DNA of 64,000 nt. Source: Dactylis glomerata (Eukaryota; Streptophyta; Magnoliopsida; Poales; Poaceae). Each line of letters starts with the position of its first letter. Positions within the stretch are counted from its first letter, which is position 1. Of the stretch, positions 47,916 to 60,686 are shown in pieces. Below the pieces are notes generated by a model. It did no database searches. It was not told the origin of the DNA and was given only the letters and a program-made list of their open reading frames with translations. Position numbers and translations under genes: made by a program. The stretch lies in assembly GCA_007115705.1 (NCBI GenBank), contig QXEO01001033.1:558001-622000 (forward strand). Reading direction: 5' to 3'.

Positions 47916-48220
47916 CTATATATATGGCCGCAGCACCTCTCCCCTCTCCCTTGTTTTTTTTTAGATGGAGGAGTGTGGGTTTGTGCTAGTTTTCTATTTC
48001 ATTCCTATGCACTAGAGGTGTTTGTTGAAATGTGTGTTAGAGCGATGCCACTTAAGTTCACCGAACACAACTACGATATGAGGTGCCCGAGCCACGCTTA
48101 AGCCTCTTCCTCTTTATTTCCACTTGTTCTAAAAGGTTAGCAACTATATTTTCTCGTTTAGACCGTGCGGTACTAATTTTAGGATCGTGATTGTGTTTGA
48201 TATACTGTTGTATGATGCAG

Positions 48221-51200
48221 ATGAGCCATCCATGGATGTACGGTGATCGACGTACAGCCGCTTATAGAGAAGGCGTGCATTCTTTTCGAGATGCGGCCGA
48301 GGCAAACAAGCATGGTGGTGGCTTTATGTTTTGTCCATGTGTTGAATGTCGGAATGAGAAGGATTACACTTCCTTAAGAGTCATTCAGAGCCACCTGCCT
48401 CAGTCCAGTTTTATGTCTGGCTATAATGTTTGGACCAAGCACGGAGAAAGAGGGGTTATGATGGAAGACGACGATGAAGAAGAGAATGATGATGACAACT
48501 ACCGATCTATGTTCCCTAAGTATGCTGATACCGCAATGGAAGACACTGAAGAAGAAGATCAGGGTGAAGAACGGGCACCAGATGAGCCCGCTGATGATCT
48601 TGGTCGGGTCATTTCTGATGCACGGCGAGGCTGCGACACAGAAAAGGAGAGGTTGCAGTTTGAGCAGATGTTACAGGACCACAACAAATTGTGGTACCAA
48701 ACTTGTGAAGATGGCTAGAAGAAGCTGGGTAGCACACTGGAATTGCTGAGGTGGAAGGCAGAGACCGGTGTGACTGACTCGTCATTTGAAAAGTTGCTGG
48801 TACTGATGAAGAAGATGCTTCTAAGAAAGAACAAATTGCCCGTCAGCACGTAAGAAGCAAAGAAGCTTGTCTGCCCTCTAGGATTAGACATGCAGAAGAT
48901 ACATGCATGCCCTAATGACTGCATCCTCTACCGCGGTGAGAAGTACGAGAATATGGATAAATGCCCGGTATGCACTGCATTGCGGTATAAGATCAGAAAA
49001 GATGACCCTAGTGATATTGAGGGCGAGCCACCCAAGAAGAGGGTTACTGCCAAGGTGATGTGGTATGCTCCTATAATACCACGGTTGAAACGTCTGTTCA
49101 GAAATAAAGAGCATGCGAAGTTGTTGCGATGGCACATGGAAGATCGTATGAAAGATGACAAGTTGAGGCACCCCGCTGATGGTCGGCAGTGGAGAAAAAT
49201 CGAGAGAGAGTTCCCGAGATTTGCAGGTGACACAAGGAACTTATGGTTTGGTCTAAGTACAGATGGCATGAATCCTTTTGGGGAGCAGAGTTGCAGTCAC
49301 AGCACCTGGCCCATTACTCTATGTATCTACAACCTTCCTCCTTGGTTGTGCATGAAGCGGAAGTTCATTATGATGCCAGTGATTATACAAGGTCCAAAGC
49401 AACCCGGCAACGACATTGATGTGTACCTAAGGCCATTAGTTGATGAACTTTTATAGCTATGGGCTGAACCAGGTGTACGTGTGTGGAACGAGCACAAACA
49501 AGAGGAATTTGACCTTCGAGCGTTGCTTTTCGTAACCATCAATGATTGGCCTGCTCTTAGTAACATTTCAGGACAGTCAAACAAGGGATACAATGCATGC
49601 ACGCACTGTTTGGATCAGACAGAAAGTATATATCTGGACAAATGTAGGAAGAATGTGTACCCGTACAATCACATTTTCTTCCGCCCAAGCATCCCTTAAA
49701 GAAAAAAGGCAAGCATTTCAATGGCAAGGCAGAAGCCCAGGGGAAGCCTGTCACCCGTACTGGTGCTGAAGTATTTGATATGGTCAAAGATTTAAAAGTA
49801 ATCTTTGAAAAGGGTCCTGGCAGCCAACCTATTCCTAACGGCCCTGATAAGCGCGCACCCATGTGGAAGAAGAAATCTATATTTTAGGAGCTACCCTATT
49901 GGGAAGTCCATGAGGTCCGCTCCACAATCGACGTGATGCACCTGACAAAGAATCTCTGCGTGAATATTCTAGGCTTCCTAGGCTTGTATGGGAAGTCAAA
50001 AGATACACCAGAAGCACGAGAGGACCAGGAACGTCATAAAGGACGATACGGCATGCATCCAGGGCGGTTTCAAGGGCGTGCCAGCTACACTCTTACCAAG
50101 GAAGAGAAGGAAATCTTCTTTGAAGTCCTTTTCAGTATCAAGGTCCCGACTGGCTTCTCGTCGAATATAAAGGGAATCGTAAATATGAATGACAAAAAAT
50201 TCCAAAACCTAAAGTCTCATGACTACCACGTGCTTATGACATAATTGCTTCCGGTTGCATTGACACTACAACAGGAACCCCCCTTCAGCAACGGATCAAT
50301 GCGTAGTTGAATGTCCATATAAGCGTTGGTAAGGTCTACACCAACGGATTCATTATGCGTTGCCGTTGGTGGCGTTGCAAGGGTCTATAACAACGCATAT
50401 ACATGCGTTGGTAACCGACATAAAGAAGCGTTGTAAGATACCAACGTATATGGTTAGAGCTTAACAACACTTCATATGCGTTGGTGGTTAGCATGCATGA
50501 ATGGAGTTTGAGATGGACGTAACAGATCATTGCAAAAGCTTTAGAGATGCTATATTGTTCGAACAACTAACAGTAGTTTATATTTTATCGGTATCAGTCA
50601 CTTGTTCAATGATGAGAGTGCAGAGGAGATGCAATATAGTAAACATGAAGACCTCATATATTAAATCAGCTATGTAGCTTTACAAAGAGCATTATCCAAT
50701 GAATACAAGTACTTTAATATATCTAAAGAACAACAATCTAAAACGTAATCTAGAACTTTGTCGTAGTAGCAGCATTCTTCAAACTTGCTCTTAGCAGCTC
50801 AGCCATGAACCTTCCATTTATTTGCCAATCTACAACAGCAGCACCGAATTGGGATAACTTACCATTAGTGATACAGAAAAAAACAAGTGAATCGAAATAA
50901 AAATAAAAAACTATAGGGCAATGTAAAGTACATGCATCATACAACGGTTCAAGGCCATTGCATAACGAATCTTCCTACATGACATCTTCTCAGAACATGG
51001 AAGGAAGTTGATGCTTATCTTTTATTACATCCGATTCTTGTGTGTCTTCTTCTTTCCATATCCAATTAATCTTTCCAGGCTGCCACACTCGTCGAGGAGA
51101 GCTTGCGTGGGAGTGTAATCTGACTTACACCAAGTAGCTTGGTGCCTTCCATCATTTGACTATACATGTTGTGCTTCACGGAGTAAAGATTAAATTAATA

Positions 51201-54185
51201 TAGCAGATAGAATAAAAGATATAGCTTAGTAATTTTCTAAAGAAATTCTTTTGACTGCACCTGTTATAGACTTATAGTTCACAGAAAAAATATTTATAAG
51301 AATATAGCATCCTTCTGGAAGTAAATATTCAGAAAATACAAAAAAATTGTTATTTAGAATTATCTGAAGTAAATCTCTAGAAGATACAAAACATTTCAGC
51401 ATGTACGCTAGTCCATATGAGATTGCAAGCATGATAATGTGAGACAGTAACAAACCTCAGTACCAATTACCAAAGAAGTCACTAGGCCATACAACGTACT
51501 CTGATTACTTTATGAACCCTTCTTCTGTATAAACATGGCTATATATTTGTAGTAGCAGTGAATAAATATAGAAGCTTTACCTCTCATCTGAAACTGCATA
51601 TGCACAAGCATGCTACATAACAAACCAACAGAAGTTTCAGAATAACGTGTATAGCTCCATGTAATCATTACCTGGCAAACACAAACGTAAAATACAAGTT
51701 AAAGAATTTTGCATCTTAGTCATCTCCCTCGTTGAGTAGAAGGGGTTATATTACGGAATACATATATGACTGCAGCCAACTAGTTACTCCCTTGGCTAGA
51801 CCCGAACGACACATAAACCATGCACACACAATCATAGAAGGCAAGATGAATATGTGGAGTTAACAAATTCTTTCATTGCACATGTATAAAAACAGACATA
51901 AGTTGGTCTATAAGATAATTCTTCTATTGCATATATGGGAAAGAACACAATCATGGCTTGCACAAATATTTTTTTTATTGCTAGGCACCTCATAAGTACA
52001 ATATGACTAATACGTATGGATCATTTGAGCTAAACGAGTTGGAAATAGTAATCAAACACACCCCAGTCAAACAAATGAGACCATACACACAAGATAAAAA
52101 TCAAACACATATTGCATACCGTAGGAGCACATATGAAGCTACATAACCTACCATGCTATAGAATTTGGGGAACAGATCTTGTAGGATCTTGTACTAAACT
52201 TAGTAAAAAAGAGTGATCACATGTAGGACCTGGTCACCTAATTAAGAGAGAGTCCACGTGGAGGTGATTGGCAGTTGGCACTCGTGGAAGGGGATCTCGG
52301 AGTGAGCGCGTCCTTGGTTGAGGGGCAGGAACGGGAGGAGGCAAAACACGAAACCACCAAGAACATAACCTGAAATAATTAACATATCAATCCAACTATC
52401 CAAGGAAGGATTGCAAAAATTCGATGGAGTGAGAGAGAAACTAAAATCACTTGGTGCCCATCGAGGCACATAAATTCCAGAGCTGACGAGGCTCAATCGC
52501 CTGGATGGTGAAGTCAGCATCCTCAGGTGGTATCTCTGGCGTCGATGGGCGGCTATGGAGCAGCGTTTGGCTCGCCGGATCGCTCATGCACATATTTGAC
52601 AAACTCTCAACATCTGAATCCCATTACGCAAGTGGGGAGAATAAAGAATGATCTATTGACACCGGAGACGGATCAATTGACGAGGTACATAGGGAAGGTG
52701 ATGCGGAGATAGGATTGTGAAGGCGGGGTGGGAGCGGCGGCCGGGGCGTAGTGCGAGAGAGGATTGGGATTGCGGCGAGATATTGAAGGGAGCTTAGTTA
52801 TTCGATCGTGTCTTATCTTTCCGCTTTCACAGGACGTGGGGAGCTGTTTTCTCCAAGCGCATGGCAAATCCGTTGGGAGATATACGTAGCTGTATGGGGG
52901 GTCGTGGTGTAGTGTGAGGGGAATTCTACCGGAAAATGTTCGTCTGGCAATTGTGAAGGTATGTGCATTTCTCAATGCAATTTCTCAGAAGGTAATCGAT
53001 CGAGAAAGTCTATCAGGGTTACAGATTGATATGGTCCAATGTCTGGTCAGCTTCGAGTTGTTGTTCCCGCCATCCTTCTTCAATATAATGACACACCTCC
53101 TAGTTCACCTAGTCGAAGAGATTAGAATTCTCGGTCCTGTGTTTCTACACAATATGTTCCCCTTCGAGAGGTTCATGGGAGTCTTAAAGAAATATGTTCG
53201 TAACCGTGCTAGGCCAGAAGGAAGCATCTCCAAGGGCTATGAAACAGAGGAGGTCATTGAGTTTTGTGTGGACTTTCTTCCTGACCTTAAGCCGATTGGT
53301 GTTCCTGAATCTCGGTATGAGGGTAGGCTGATAGGAAAAGGCACACTAGGAAGGAAAGCAAAAGTATGTATAGACGGGCATTCATTCACTCAAGCACACT
53401 ACACAGTTCTACACAACTCCACCATGGTGGCTCCGTATATCGAGAGACACAAGAATATTTTACACTCCGAAAACCCGGGGAAGGCTGACTCTTGGATTAA
53501 AGGGGAACACGAGAACACTTTTGGCAGTTGGTTGCAGACACATATCATGAATAACAACACCATTGGAGATCAGCTGTACTGTTTGGCCAGGCCACCATCT
53601 TCGACTATATGTACTTTCCAAGGGTACGAGATAAATGGGAATACATTTTACACGGCCGCCCAAGATAAAAGGAGCACCAATCAAAACAGTGGTGTCCGCT
53701 TTGATGCAACAGACGATAATGGGCAGAAGGACACATATTACGGGTATATAGAGGAGATATGGGAACTTGACTATGGACCTACTTTTAAGATCCCTTTGTT
53801 TCGGTGTAAATGGGTGAAGCTGACAGGAGGCGGGGTAGTTGTAGACCAAAAGTACGGCATGACAACAGTGGATCTCAACAATCTTGCGTACATGGACGAA
53901 CCATTCGTCCTAGCCATCGATGTCGCTCAGGTTTTCTATGTGAAGGACATGTCTACAAAAACGAGAAAAAGAAATCAGCAAAATAAGACATCGTCCGATG
54001 AGCCAAAGCGCCACATAGTTCTTTGAGGGAAAAGAAACATCGTGGGAGTAGATGACAAGACAGACATGTAGTAGATTATAATAAGTTTCATGAAATTCCG
54101 CCCTTCAAAGTGAATACTGACCCAAGCATCCTACTGAATGATGAAGATTCTCCATGGCTACGACCCAGAAGAAAACAGAAATAAT
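48221..54185 (+). pseudogene. CACTA TNP2-type transposase, broken and interrupted
   Basis: The ATG at 48221 opens a transposase-associated domain (PF13963; CPCVECRN motif), followed after an acidic linker by the TNP2 transposase (PF02992; HACPNDCILYRGE near 48895, LWFGLSTDGMNPF near 49240, MHLTKNLCVNILGF near 49936). After the nested element come the DUF4218 and DUF4216 parts (FNIMTHLLVHLV near 53080, FPFERFMGVLKKYV near 53160, ELDYGPTFKIPLFRCKW near 53765). In-frame stops occur at 48716, 48851, 49454, 49886, 50241 and 54024, mostly where tryptophan or glutamine is expected, and there is a frameshift near 49697. The protein cannot be made. Confidence 0.85.
50264..52914. mobile_element. Small CACTA element nested in the transposase, 2651 bp
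   Basis: Starts CACTACAACAGG and ends, on the other strand, CACTACACCACG; the duplication TGA flanks it (50261-50263, 52915-52917). Removing it and one TGA restores the expected transposase frame across the joint (VALRGILPEN). The left 250 bp carries GCGTTGGT and ACCAACG units in both directions as subterminal repeats. No transposase is inside; short ORFs near 52242-52520 have no known domain. It must rely on another CACTA element. Confidence 0.9.
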
Positions 54186-54576
54186 AGATAGGAATGTTGG
54201 TGCAATAATATAATAATGTATTAAACCTTTTATGTAATGCATGTATGGAATGTACTAAACCTTTATTTAAGGAGCATGTGTGTTAATAATGAACTAATAT
54301 TTTCAATTAATAAAACGGAAAATGGATTTGAATTACTTATTCAAATTCAAGCACTTTTCATGTTGAAAGTTTAATAAGATTAAAAAATATGCAAAAAATA
54401 TTAGTTAATATATTATTTAATTGAAAATGGCAATTTTGTTAATAGTTTGATAAGTTAGAATAATTATTTAATAACACAGAAAATGGATTTGAATTACTTA
54501 TTCAAATTCAAGCACTTTTCATGTTGAAAGTTTAATAAGATTCAAAAATCGGTAAACACAAATAAGTTAGGTTATT
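54186..54576. repeat. AT-rich stretch with a duplicated 64-bp segment
   Basis: A segment from GAAAATGGATTTGAATTACT to GTTTAATAAGATT occurs at 54318 and again 161 bp later at 54479, almost identical. The second copy runs into AGATTCAAAAATCGGTAAAC, which recurs at 56924 beyond the Helitron. Confidence 0.7.
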
Positions 54577-56907
54577 TTTACTATTAAATGGGAGTTTGTG
54601 ATGGTACGTTGCTCAAAAGTTTTTGACATTAAACATTGGGGACATCTCGACCATCCATTCGGCAGCAAACATGCAATCCGAACCATTCAAACAAATAATC
54701 ACAGAAAGGAGAAAATGGAAACGAATTATGTCGACACCATTCATGGAATGCAATAATGCCACCACGGTAATTACAATCACCAATCACGGAATGCATAAAA
54801 ATGAAAGGAATTATATCATATCAGGAGAAAATGGAGGTCCCCTTTCCTGCTATGGGAGATATCACCGGGATGCAATCCACCCTCGTATTAATGCACATCT
54901 CCAAAGGGATTAATGAGGGATCCCTGAAAATTAGGATGTGATATGTTTCTGTTCTGTTTTTCTCCCGGTAGGAGTCACACAAAAAAATGCCATGAATCAT
55001 TATATAGCATCAAAGATCCCCTTTTCTTTCCAACATAAAACTAATCGAGAATGGGGAAGGCCTAGCAGTTGCGACGGCGGGAATGTAGGAGTAGCGACAA
55101 CGATGGGAACATAATCAACAAAGCAACCGCCGAGGAGAGTGCACTCGTCGGAGCAGCGAAGACAACGAGAACACCTTGTAATTACCGTGATGGACATCTG
55201 CTGTTTTTGGACATGGAAAACGATTGTCGAGTCATGGAGAGAAGCAGGAGGTGGTTGTGATGACCACGTGAGTGGAACATGTTGGCCATAGTGAAGCCCA
55301 AGATAGAAATATACGCCTCCAAAAAATCAGTGCTCTGCTCTTTGTTGTTTGCACTGCTTCTAATATTTGCTGTTTGACACTCTTATTGATTTAGTAATTG
55401 CTGGGACACGTTGTTGCCCTTTTGATGAAGTTATATATATATGATTTTTAATCAACCAATTTGATGCTTCATGTATAAAAAATTCTGGATTTGATGGGCG
55501 AGGGCATGTGAGTTCATTTCAGTTTTGAAGTGCGGTGGAGTCGTTCTGTGACCAAGCTGTGTGTCTCACCCAAAGTCATCTATAAGATACAAAGTAAGCG
55601 GTGTTTTGTTCACGCTGGGTACAATAATATTAGGCTCGATATGTGAGTATAAATTTACACCGATGCAAGTGCATGCTCTCTCTGCACATGTAGGCATTGG
55701 CGTATGTGTAGAAGCATTTATAGACATGATGCCGGTGCAGTGATGTTGTTCGTGGTCGCAATGCTGGCAGTCATGGCACTTCTGAGCACGGTGATAGTGG
55801 ATAGTGGTCATGGTCGTGGTAAAGAACGTCTTCGGCTAACAAGGCTTGGTACAGACAGTCGCGGTTTTCATGGACTCAGAGACGGTAAGGCCAAACATGA
55901 CTTTATTGGATTTGGAGTTTGGGACTCACCATAAGCATCTATGTATATCATTCACCGATACATGATAGCAGGCGTGTAAATGGCTATTTGCAACGACAAT
56001 GGAGGACACACACATGACCAACAGACCAAGAGAAAGCTCACTGTGGTTAAGCGCATAACGGCTAGGCCGGCCGACCATGACAGCCATGGTGAGAACGCCG
56101 TCCACACGTTTTAAGGAAGGATGGACACATAGACATCAATGTTTACGTCTAAAGCAGTATCGTATCATTTTCCAAGACTGAGGGCCAAAAGACATAGTTA
56201 ACTACCAACCCTTTGTTGAACCATAGAAAACAAATCCAAATACATGAAGGCGTTAACAAAGGAAGCGAATCATCATAAGAACTAGAGCTCCTCCCTTCAT
56301 GTTGATAGCACACTCTTTCGATTGAGCGACAAAGAAAGGAACTCCAAAAATCTCATGAAACATTTCATGTGTTCTATTGTCCAATCTCACAGTCTTCTCC
56401 CGCTCCATTCGTATCCTCTATTTTCACCTTGATCCAACGACAACGACAGGAATACAACTTGAGGGCCATATGTAGCAATGCTCGGCATAGAATGACCAAA
56501 ACGACTTCATCATTAGCAGAAGATCTTTATTAAATAAAATCTTATTTATTTACTTTCCAAAAAATATGCTTTGTTGAGCTGTTGATAAGGTAAACAAATA
56601 ATGTCATGAGTTTCAGTAGAAACGCCGCCCTTCTTTTGACATTTTGGTCTGAGTATATTTTGAATAATGTTGCCTCAATATCTCTGTATGTTATCCTATT
56701 GACATTCGGAAGTCAAGCGACATAAAAACGACTAGGTGATCTGTCAGAGCTCGAAAAAACACCGTGACACAATGGTGACAGACGTGCTGCCCATGTAGGA
56801 GGACTAGGGAATAAATTGGCGGTATTATTGGAATAGGACAAGTATGAAGTACAATGATACGAAGGAAAAATTGAGAACCCATAGCAACGCATGGGCATTC
56901 AACTAGT
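54577..56907 (+). mobile_element. Non-autonomous Helitron
   Basis: The right end is typical: a hairpin CCCATAGCAACGCATGGG, a short gap and CTAG with T following (56904-56908). This end type (GCAACGCATGGGCATTCAAC) is common in grass Helitrons. The left end is approximate, near TTTTTACTATTAAATGGGAG, which resembles the usual TC...ACTATTAAA start. No Rep/helicase. Short ORFs, for example 54623-54913 and 55704-55934, have no known domain. Confidence 0.65.
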
Positions 56908-56916
56908 TTTGTTAGA

Positions 56917-58370
56917 AAATAAGTTAAGATTCAAAAATCGGTAAACACAAAAGCCGAACCTCCTAATATTTACCGAAGCTTCCAGAAGACCGAAGAGAAG
57001 ACGGAGGGGGCCACGGGCCAGCCACACCATAGGGCGGTGTGGCCAGCCCCTGGCCCGCGCCCCCTGGTGGTGAGGCCGCCTGGCCCACCTCCCGACGCCG
57101 CCCCTTCGCCTATAAAGTCCCCTCGACAGGAAAAACCTAAGGCCCGATCAATTTTTCAGAAACACATCGCAATCCATCGCCGTTGTCGACCTGAGATCGG
57201 GAGGGTCCAGAAGCTCTTCCCGGCACCCTGTCGGAGAGGAAAATCGCCACCGGAGGTCTTCTTCATCGCCATGCTTGCCTTCGGCGCGATGAGTGAGTAG
57301 TCTACCTTGGACTATGGGTCCATAGCATTAGCTAGATGGTTGTCTTCTCCACCATGTACTTCATGTTTAGATCTCGTGAGCTGCCCTACATGATCGAGAT
57401 CATCTTTATGTAATTCTACATGTTGTATTTGTTGGAATCTGTTGAATATTGGTGTTATGTTAAGTTGATGTTCTGAATTTTACCTTATCTTATCTCTATG
57501 TTGTTTATGATCTTGCATGCTCTCCGTTGTTAGTAGCTATCTTGGCCAAGTAGATACTAGTGACTCCAAGAGGGGGGGTATTTATGCTCGATAGTTGGGT
57601 TCATGCCTCTATTTAATCTGGAAGAGTGACAGAAACCTCTAAGGTTGTAGATGTGTTGTTGCCACTAGGGAGAAAACAACAATCTTATGTCCAAGGACAT
57701 TCATTTTGTTTATATTACACACTTTGCTTAATATAGTTATCTGTTGTTCGCAACTTAATACTCAAGGGGTCCTCGGATGATTCCCCGCGAGTGGATTATT
57801 AGTCATAGATGCAGTTGGATGACGGTCTATGTATTTTGTTGTAATGCTCAGAGTAAATCTCGTAGTAATACTCGTGACATATGCACGTTATCTTTATTCT
57901 ATCAATTGTCCAACTGTAATTTATTTACTCAGCATGTCGTTATTTCTTTTATAGAGAGACGCCACTAGTGAACTGTGGACCCCGGTCCAATTTCCTTTAT
58001 ATTGCTATTACTGTTTACTTTTACTCGCATTATTTACTTTCTCACATATTACTATTGCTTTCCACTCGATACGCTCAATCCTTTGTTTACAGCAAACCAG
58101 TGAGATTGACAACCTCGTCGTAAGTTGGGAGCAAAGTTCTTGGTTGTGTTGTGTGCAGGTTCTACGTTGCTGCTGGTGCAAAGCAAAGCCCTGGACGAGG
58201 CGCCTTACAAATTATCCAGATCTGTCGCGAAGCTAGTAGGCATCACCTTCTGAAGTTTGGCTTTTTCCTACTGGTTCGATAAACCTCGGTTTCTTACCGA
58301 GGGGAGACTTGCTACTGTGCTCATCATACCTTCCTCTTGGGGTTCTCAACTGAGTGGTTATCTGCCCGCA
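56917..58370 (+). repeat. Athila-like LTR (family A), left part missing
   Basis: From about 56917 (CAAAAATCGGTAAACACAAA, which aligns with CAGAATCGGACGAAACCAAA of other copies) to about 58370 the sequence follows the family A LTR, including TATA at about 57110, CTTCCCGGCACCCTG and CTCTTGGGGTTCTCAAC. The first 190 bp or so of the LTR are absent. Confidence 0.75.
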
Positions 58371-58959
58371 TCAAACGTCCCCTTGTGGGCTGCCCCGAAA
58401 ACAGCCCAGCAACATGTATTTTTCCTTTTTTTGTTTTTTTAGTGAACAATTATAAAAATTCCAACAGTTTCAAATATAAATATTTTTAAAACTCAAACAC
58501 TTTCGAAATTGATCAACTTTTAAAATTAAAATTTTGAATTTTAAAAAAATCGAAATTGAACAATTTGTGAATTTGAACGAATTTTGGATTTGATTTTTTT
58601 TGAATTTGCACAATTTCGTATTTGAACAAAATTCCGATTTGAACAAAATATAAATTTGAAAAAAAGTAAATATGAAAAAATTTAATCTAAACAAAATTCA
58701 AATCTTAGCAATTTCTAAAAAATGTTCAAATTTGAAAAAAAAATAAAAGTTTTAGAAAAACAAATTGAAAGAACTGGAAACTGGAGGAAGAGAAGTGAAA
58801 AAGGCAGCAGAAAATCGGTAAAAAAAATAAAAACCTAAAACGCTGCAGCGCTAATGGGCAGCGGCCTAAGTCGCGACGCGCGCTAGCGGGGCGCATTCGC
58901 TCCCGCACGCGCGCGATAAATAGGATTCGACGCCTAGGCATGCCCGTGACATCAACTAT
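58371..58959. other. Low-complexity stretch, possibly another Mutator-like element
   Basis: From 58440 to 58830 the sequence is made of AATTTGAACAAAATTC-like units, as inside M1 and M4. It is followed by a GC-rich stretch that ends AAATAGGATTCGAC (58919-58932), like the ends of M3 and M4. A matching left end and duplication could not be set; TGCCCG with CATCAA occurs near both borders but with an indel. Confidence 0.4.
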
Positions 58960-58970
58960 GTACATGTGCG

Positions 58971-59609
58971 GTGGTCCTATTTGGCGCCTCTGGCACCACT
59001 TACGAACCAACACCCGAAGTATATCCAGGTGGGCCGGCCCAACATGGCCGAGTTTTATTTCGTTTTTTCTTTTGTTTCTTTTTCCTGTAAAATTGAAATA
59101 CGTTTAATTCAAAATATGTTCAATAAAAATCGAAATCTGTTAAAATTCGAAATCTGTTCAATATGAAATATGTTCAGAATTCAAATTTTTTAAATTTGAA
59201 ATGTGTTCAATTTGGAATTTGTTTAATTTGAAATTTGTTCGATTTCAAATCTGTTCAAAATTTGAATTGTTCAATCTTGAAATCTGTTCATAATTTGAAT
59301 TTGTTTAAATTGAAATTTGTTCTCGTTCAATTTAAAATCTGCCCCAAAATTTGATTTTTTCGAATTAATTTTTAAAAGAAAAAATAAAATAGCAAAGGAA
59401 ACGGAGGAAAAAGAAAAAACAAAAACAAAAACCAGAGAAAACCGATTGGAACCGATAAAAACCAAGGTGGAAGTTTCTTCAACATTCCCGAAACTCAGGA
59501 AAAAATTAGGCAGGTCAGACCGTAATGGGCCGCCCGTTTCGGAGAAATCGTTTCGCGGGAAGTATGCCTCGTTTCGTTACGGACGCTGAACGCGTCAAAT
59601 AGGATTCAC
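58971..59609. mobile_element. Non-autonomous Mutator-like element M4, 639 bp
   Basis: Flanked by GTACATGTGCG (58960-58970) and GTACATGTACG (59610-59620), an 11-bp duplication with one mismatch. Ends: GTGGTCCTATTTGGCGC left and GTGAATCCTATTTGACGC right on the other strand. The interior (59090-59350) is TTCAATTTGAAATTTG-like low-complexity sequence. No transposase. Confidence 0.8.
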
Positions 59610-59692
59610 GTACATGTACGCTCCGCTGATAACGAAGGAAAGGGAAACGAGAACATGCACAAAGTCGGGATGAATGGATGGATGGGAGGCTC

Positions 59693-60252
59693 CTCCACAC
59701 CGACCTGGTTGGCCCCTACGGGGCGCCGCACACCAGGCGGTGGTGTTGGGCCGACCCAAGAACGGTTTCCCTCTTTTTTATATATTTTTTTGTTTTTTGT
59801 TTTTTTCTCTTCTCGAGCTTCTTTTCTATTTTTTTTTTAATTTCTAAATTTTAAAAAAAAGAACAAACTCAATTAGTAATAAATTTCAAATTGCAACAAA
59901 TTTCAAATTGGAACCATTTTTCAAATCAGAAAATTTTTCAAATTGGAACACAAATTCAAATCAGAACGAATTTCAAATTGGAAAAAATATCAAAATTAGA
60001 ACAAATTTCGAAATTTGAGCAAATTTAAATATTTTGAAAAATTAAAAAATATCTGCATATTTATAAATTTTAACATTTTTTGAATTTTAAAAGGAAAAAT
60101 AAACAGAAAATAAAATTAAAAGAATCAGAAACAAAAACAAAAAAGAAGAAACAGAAATACAAACAAAGCCTAACTCCTAACCGGGCCGGCCCACACCGCG
60201 CGGGGGTGAGCGTCGCGGTGCAAGCACCGTCCTAGTTGGAGTAGGATTCTCC
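59693..60252. mobile_element. Mutator-like element M5, 560 bp
   Basis: Flanked by a perfect 14-bp repeat TGGATGGGAGGCTC (59679-59692, 60253-60266), of which 9 to 11 bp would be the duplication. The right end, GTAGGATTCTCC, resembles the ends of M3 and M4; the terminal inverted repeat is weak. The interior (59830-60170) is AATTTCAAATTGGAAC-like low-complexity sequence. Confidence 0.65.
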
Positions 60253-60266
60253 TGGATGGGAGGCTC

Positions 60267-60686
60267 AACCGAATCGATCGATTGCTCTCTCGTGGATCGT
60301 TGCGTGCAGAATGGAGACATCCGGCCGGGCCTCGTCCTCCTCGCCCAGCGGCCCAAATTATTTTTGCTTCAAATCGTGTCCGATTTTATCCGTTTGCGTC
60401 AGGCCACAGATAATAAAATTGACTGATTTGAAGGTCATGTCCCTTTATGTCGGGAGTGCTCTCAGTAGCCCGATAGAAATTAGGGCGCTGTTATGGCGGA
60501 GGCCAAATCAGAGCCGTCATGTCTAGTCGCGCTGGCTTCCCGCGCTCACGGAGACGCCCTTCCCCGTTTCTGCGTCCCATGCGCGGGCAAACCCGTTCTC
60601 CCATGAGGGTGTTTCTTTCCCGCCCAGTGCGCCCCTATATAAGGGCGATGGCAGCAGCGCTAGGGCCGAACGCAACCATAGCAGAC
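60267..60686 (+). promoter_or_regulatory. Promoter-like stretch cut by an LTR
   Basis: GC-rich, non-repetitive sequence with a TATA box (TATATAAG, 60636-60643) and upstream CpG-rich sequence such as GGAGACGCCCTTCCCCG. The family A LTR begins 43 bp after the TATA box. It looks like a host core promoter whose gene was displaced, but no coding part is visible. Confidence 0.35.

Larger units (their letters stand above)
47667..54185 (+). mobile_element. CACTA transposon, right end missing
   Basis: The left terminal repeat CACTAGTGGAAAACGGGCC starts at 47667. It is followed by subterminal repeats and a decayed TNP2-type transposase in the plus direction. No matching right terminal repeat is found after the transposase; the element seems cut off between about 54185 and 54577, where direct repeats and a Helitron begin. 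A second CACTA element is nested in the transposase. Confidence 0.8.

Noticed and set aside
52914..52919. Start codon for the transposase half at 52914
   Set aside because: This GTG spans the end of the nested CACTA element and its TGA duplication; the true frame continues from the part before 50264.
57957..57990. Right end of the CACTA element (CACTAGTG in reverse)
   Set aside because: CACTAGTGAACTGTGGACCC is part of every family A LTR in the window (for example 9598 and 15308).
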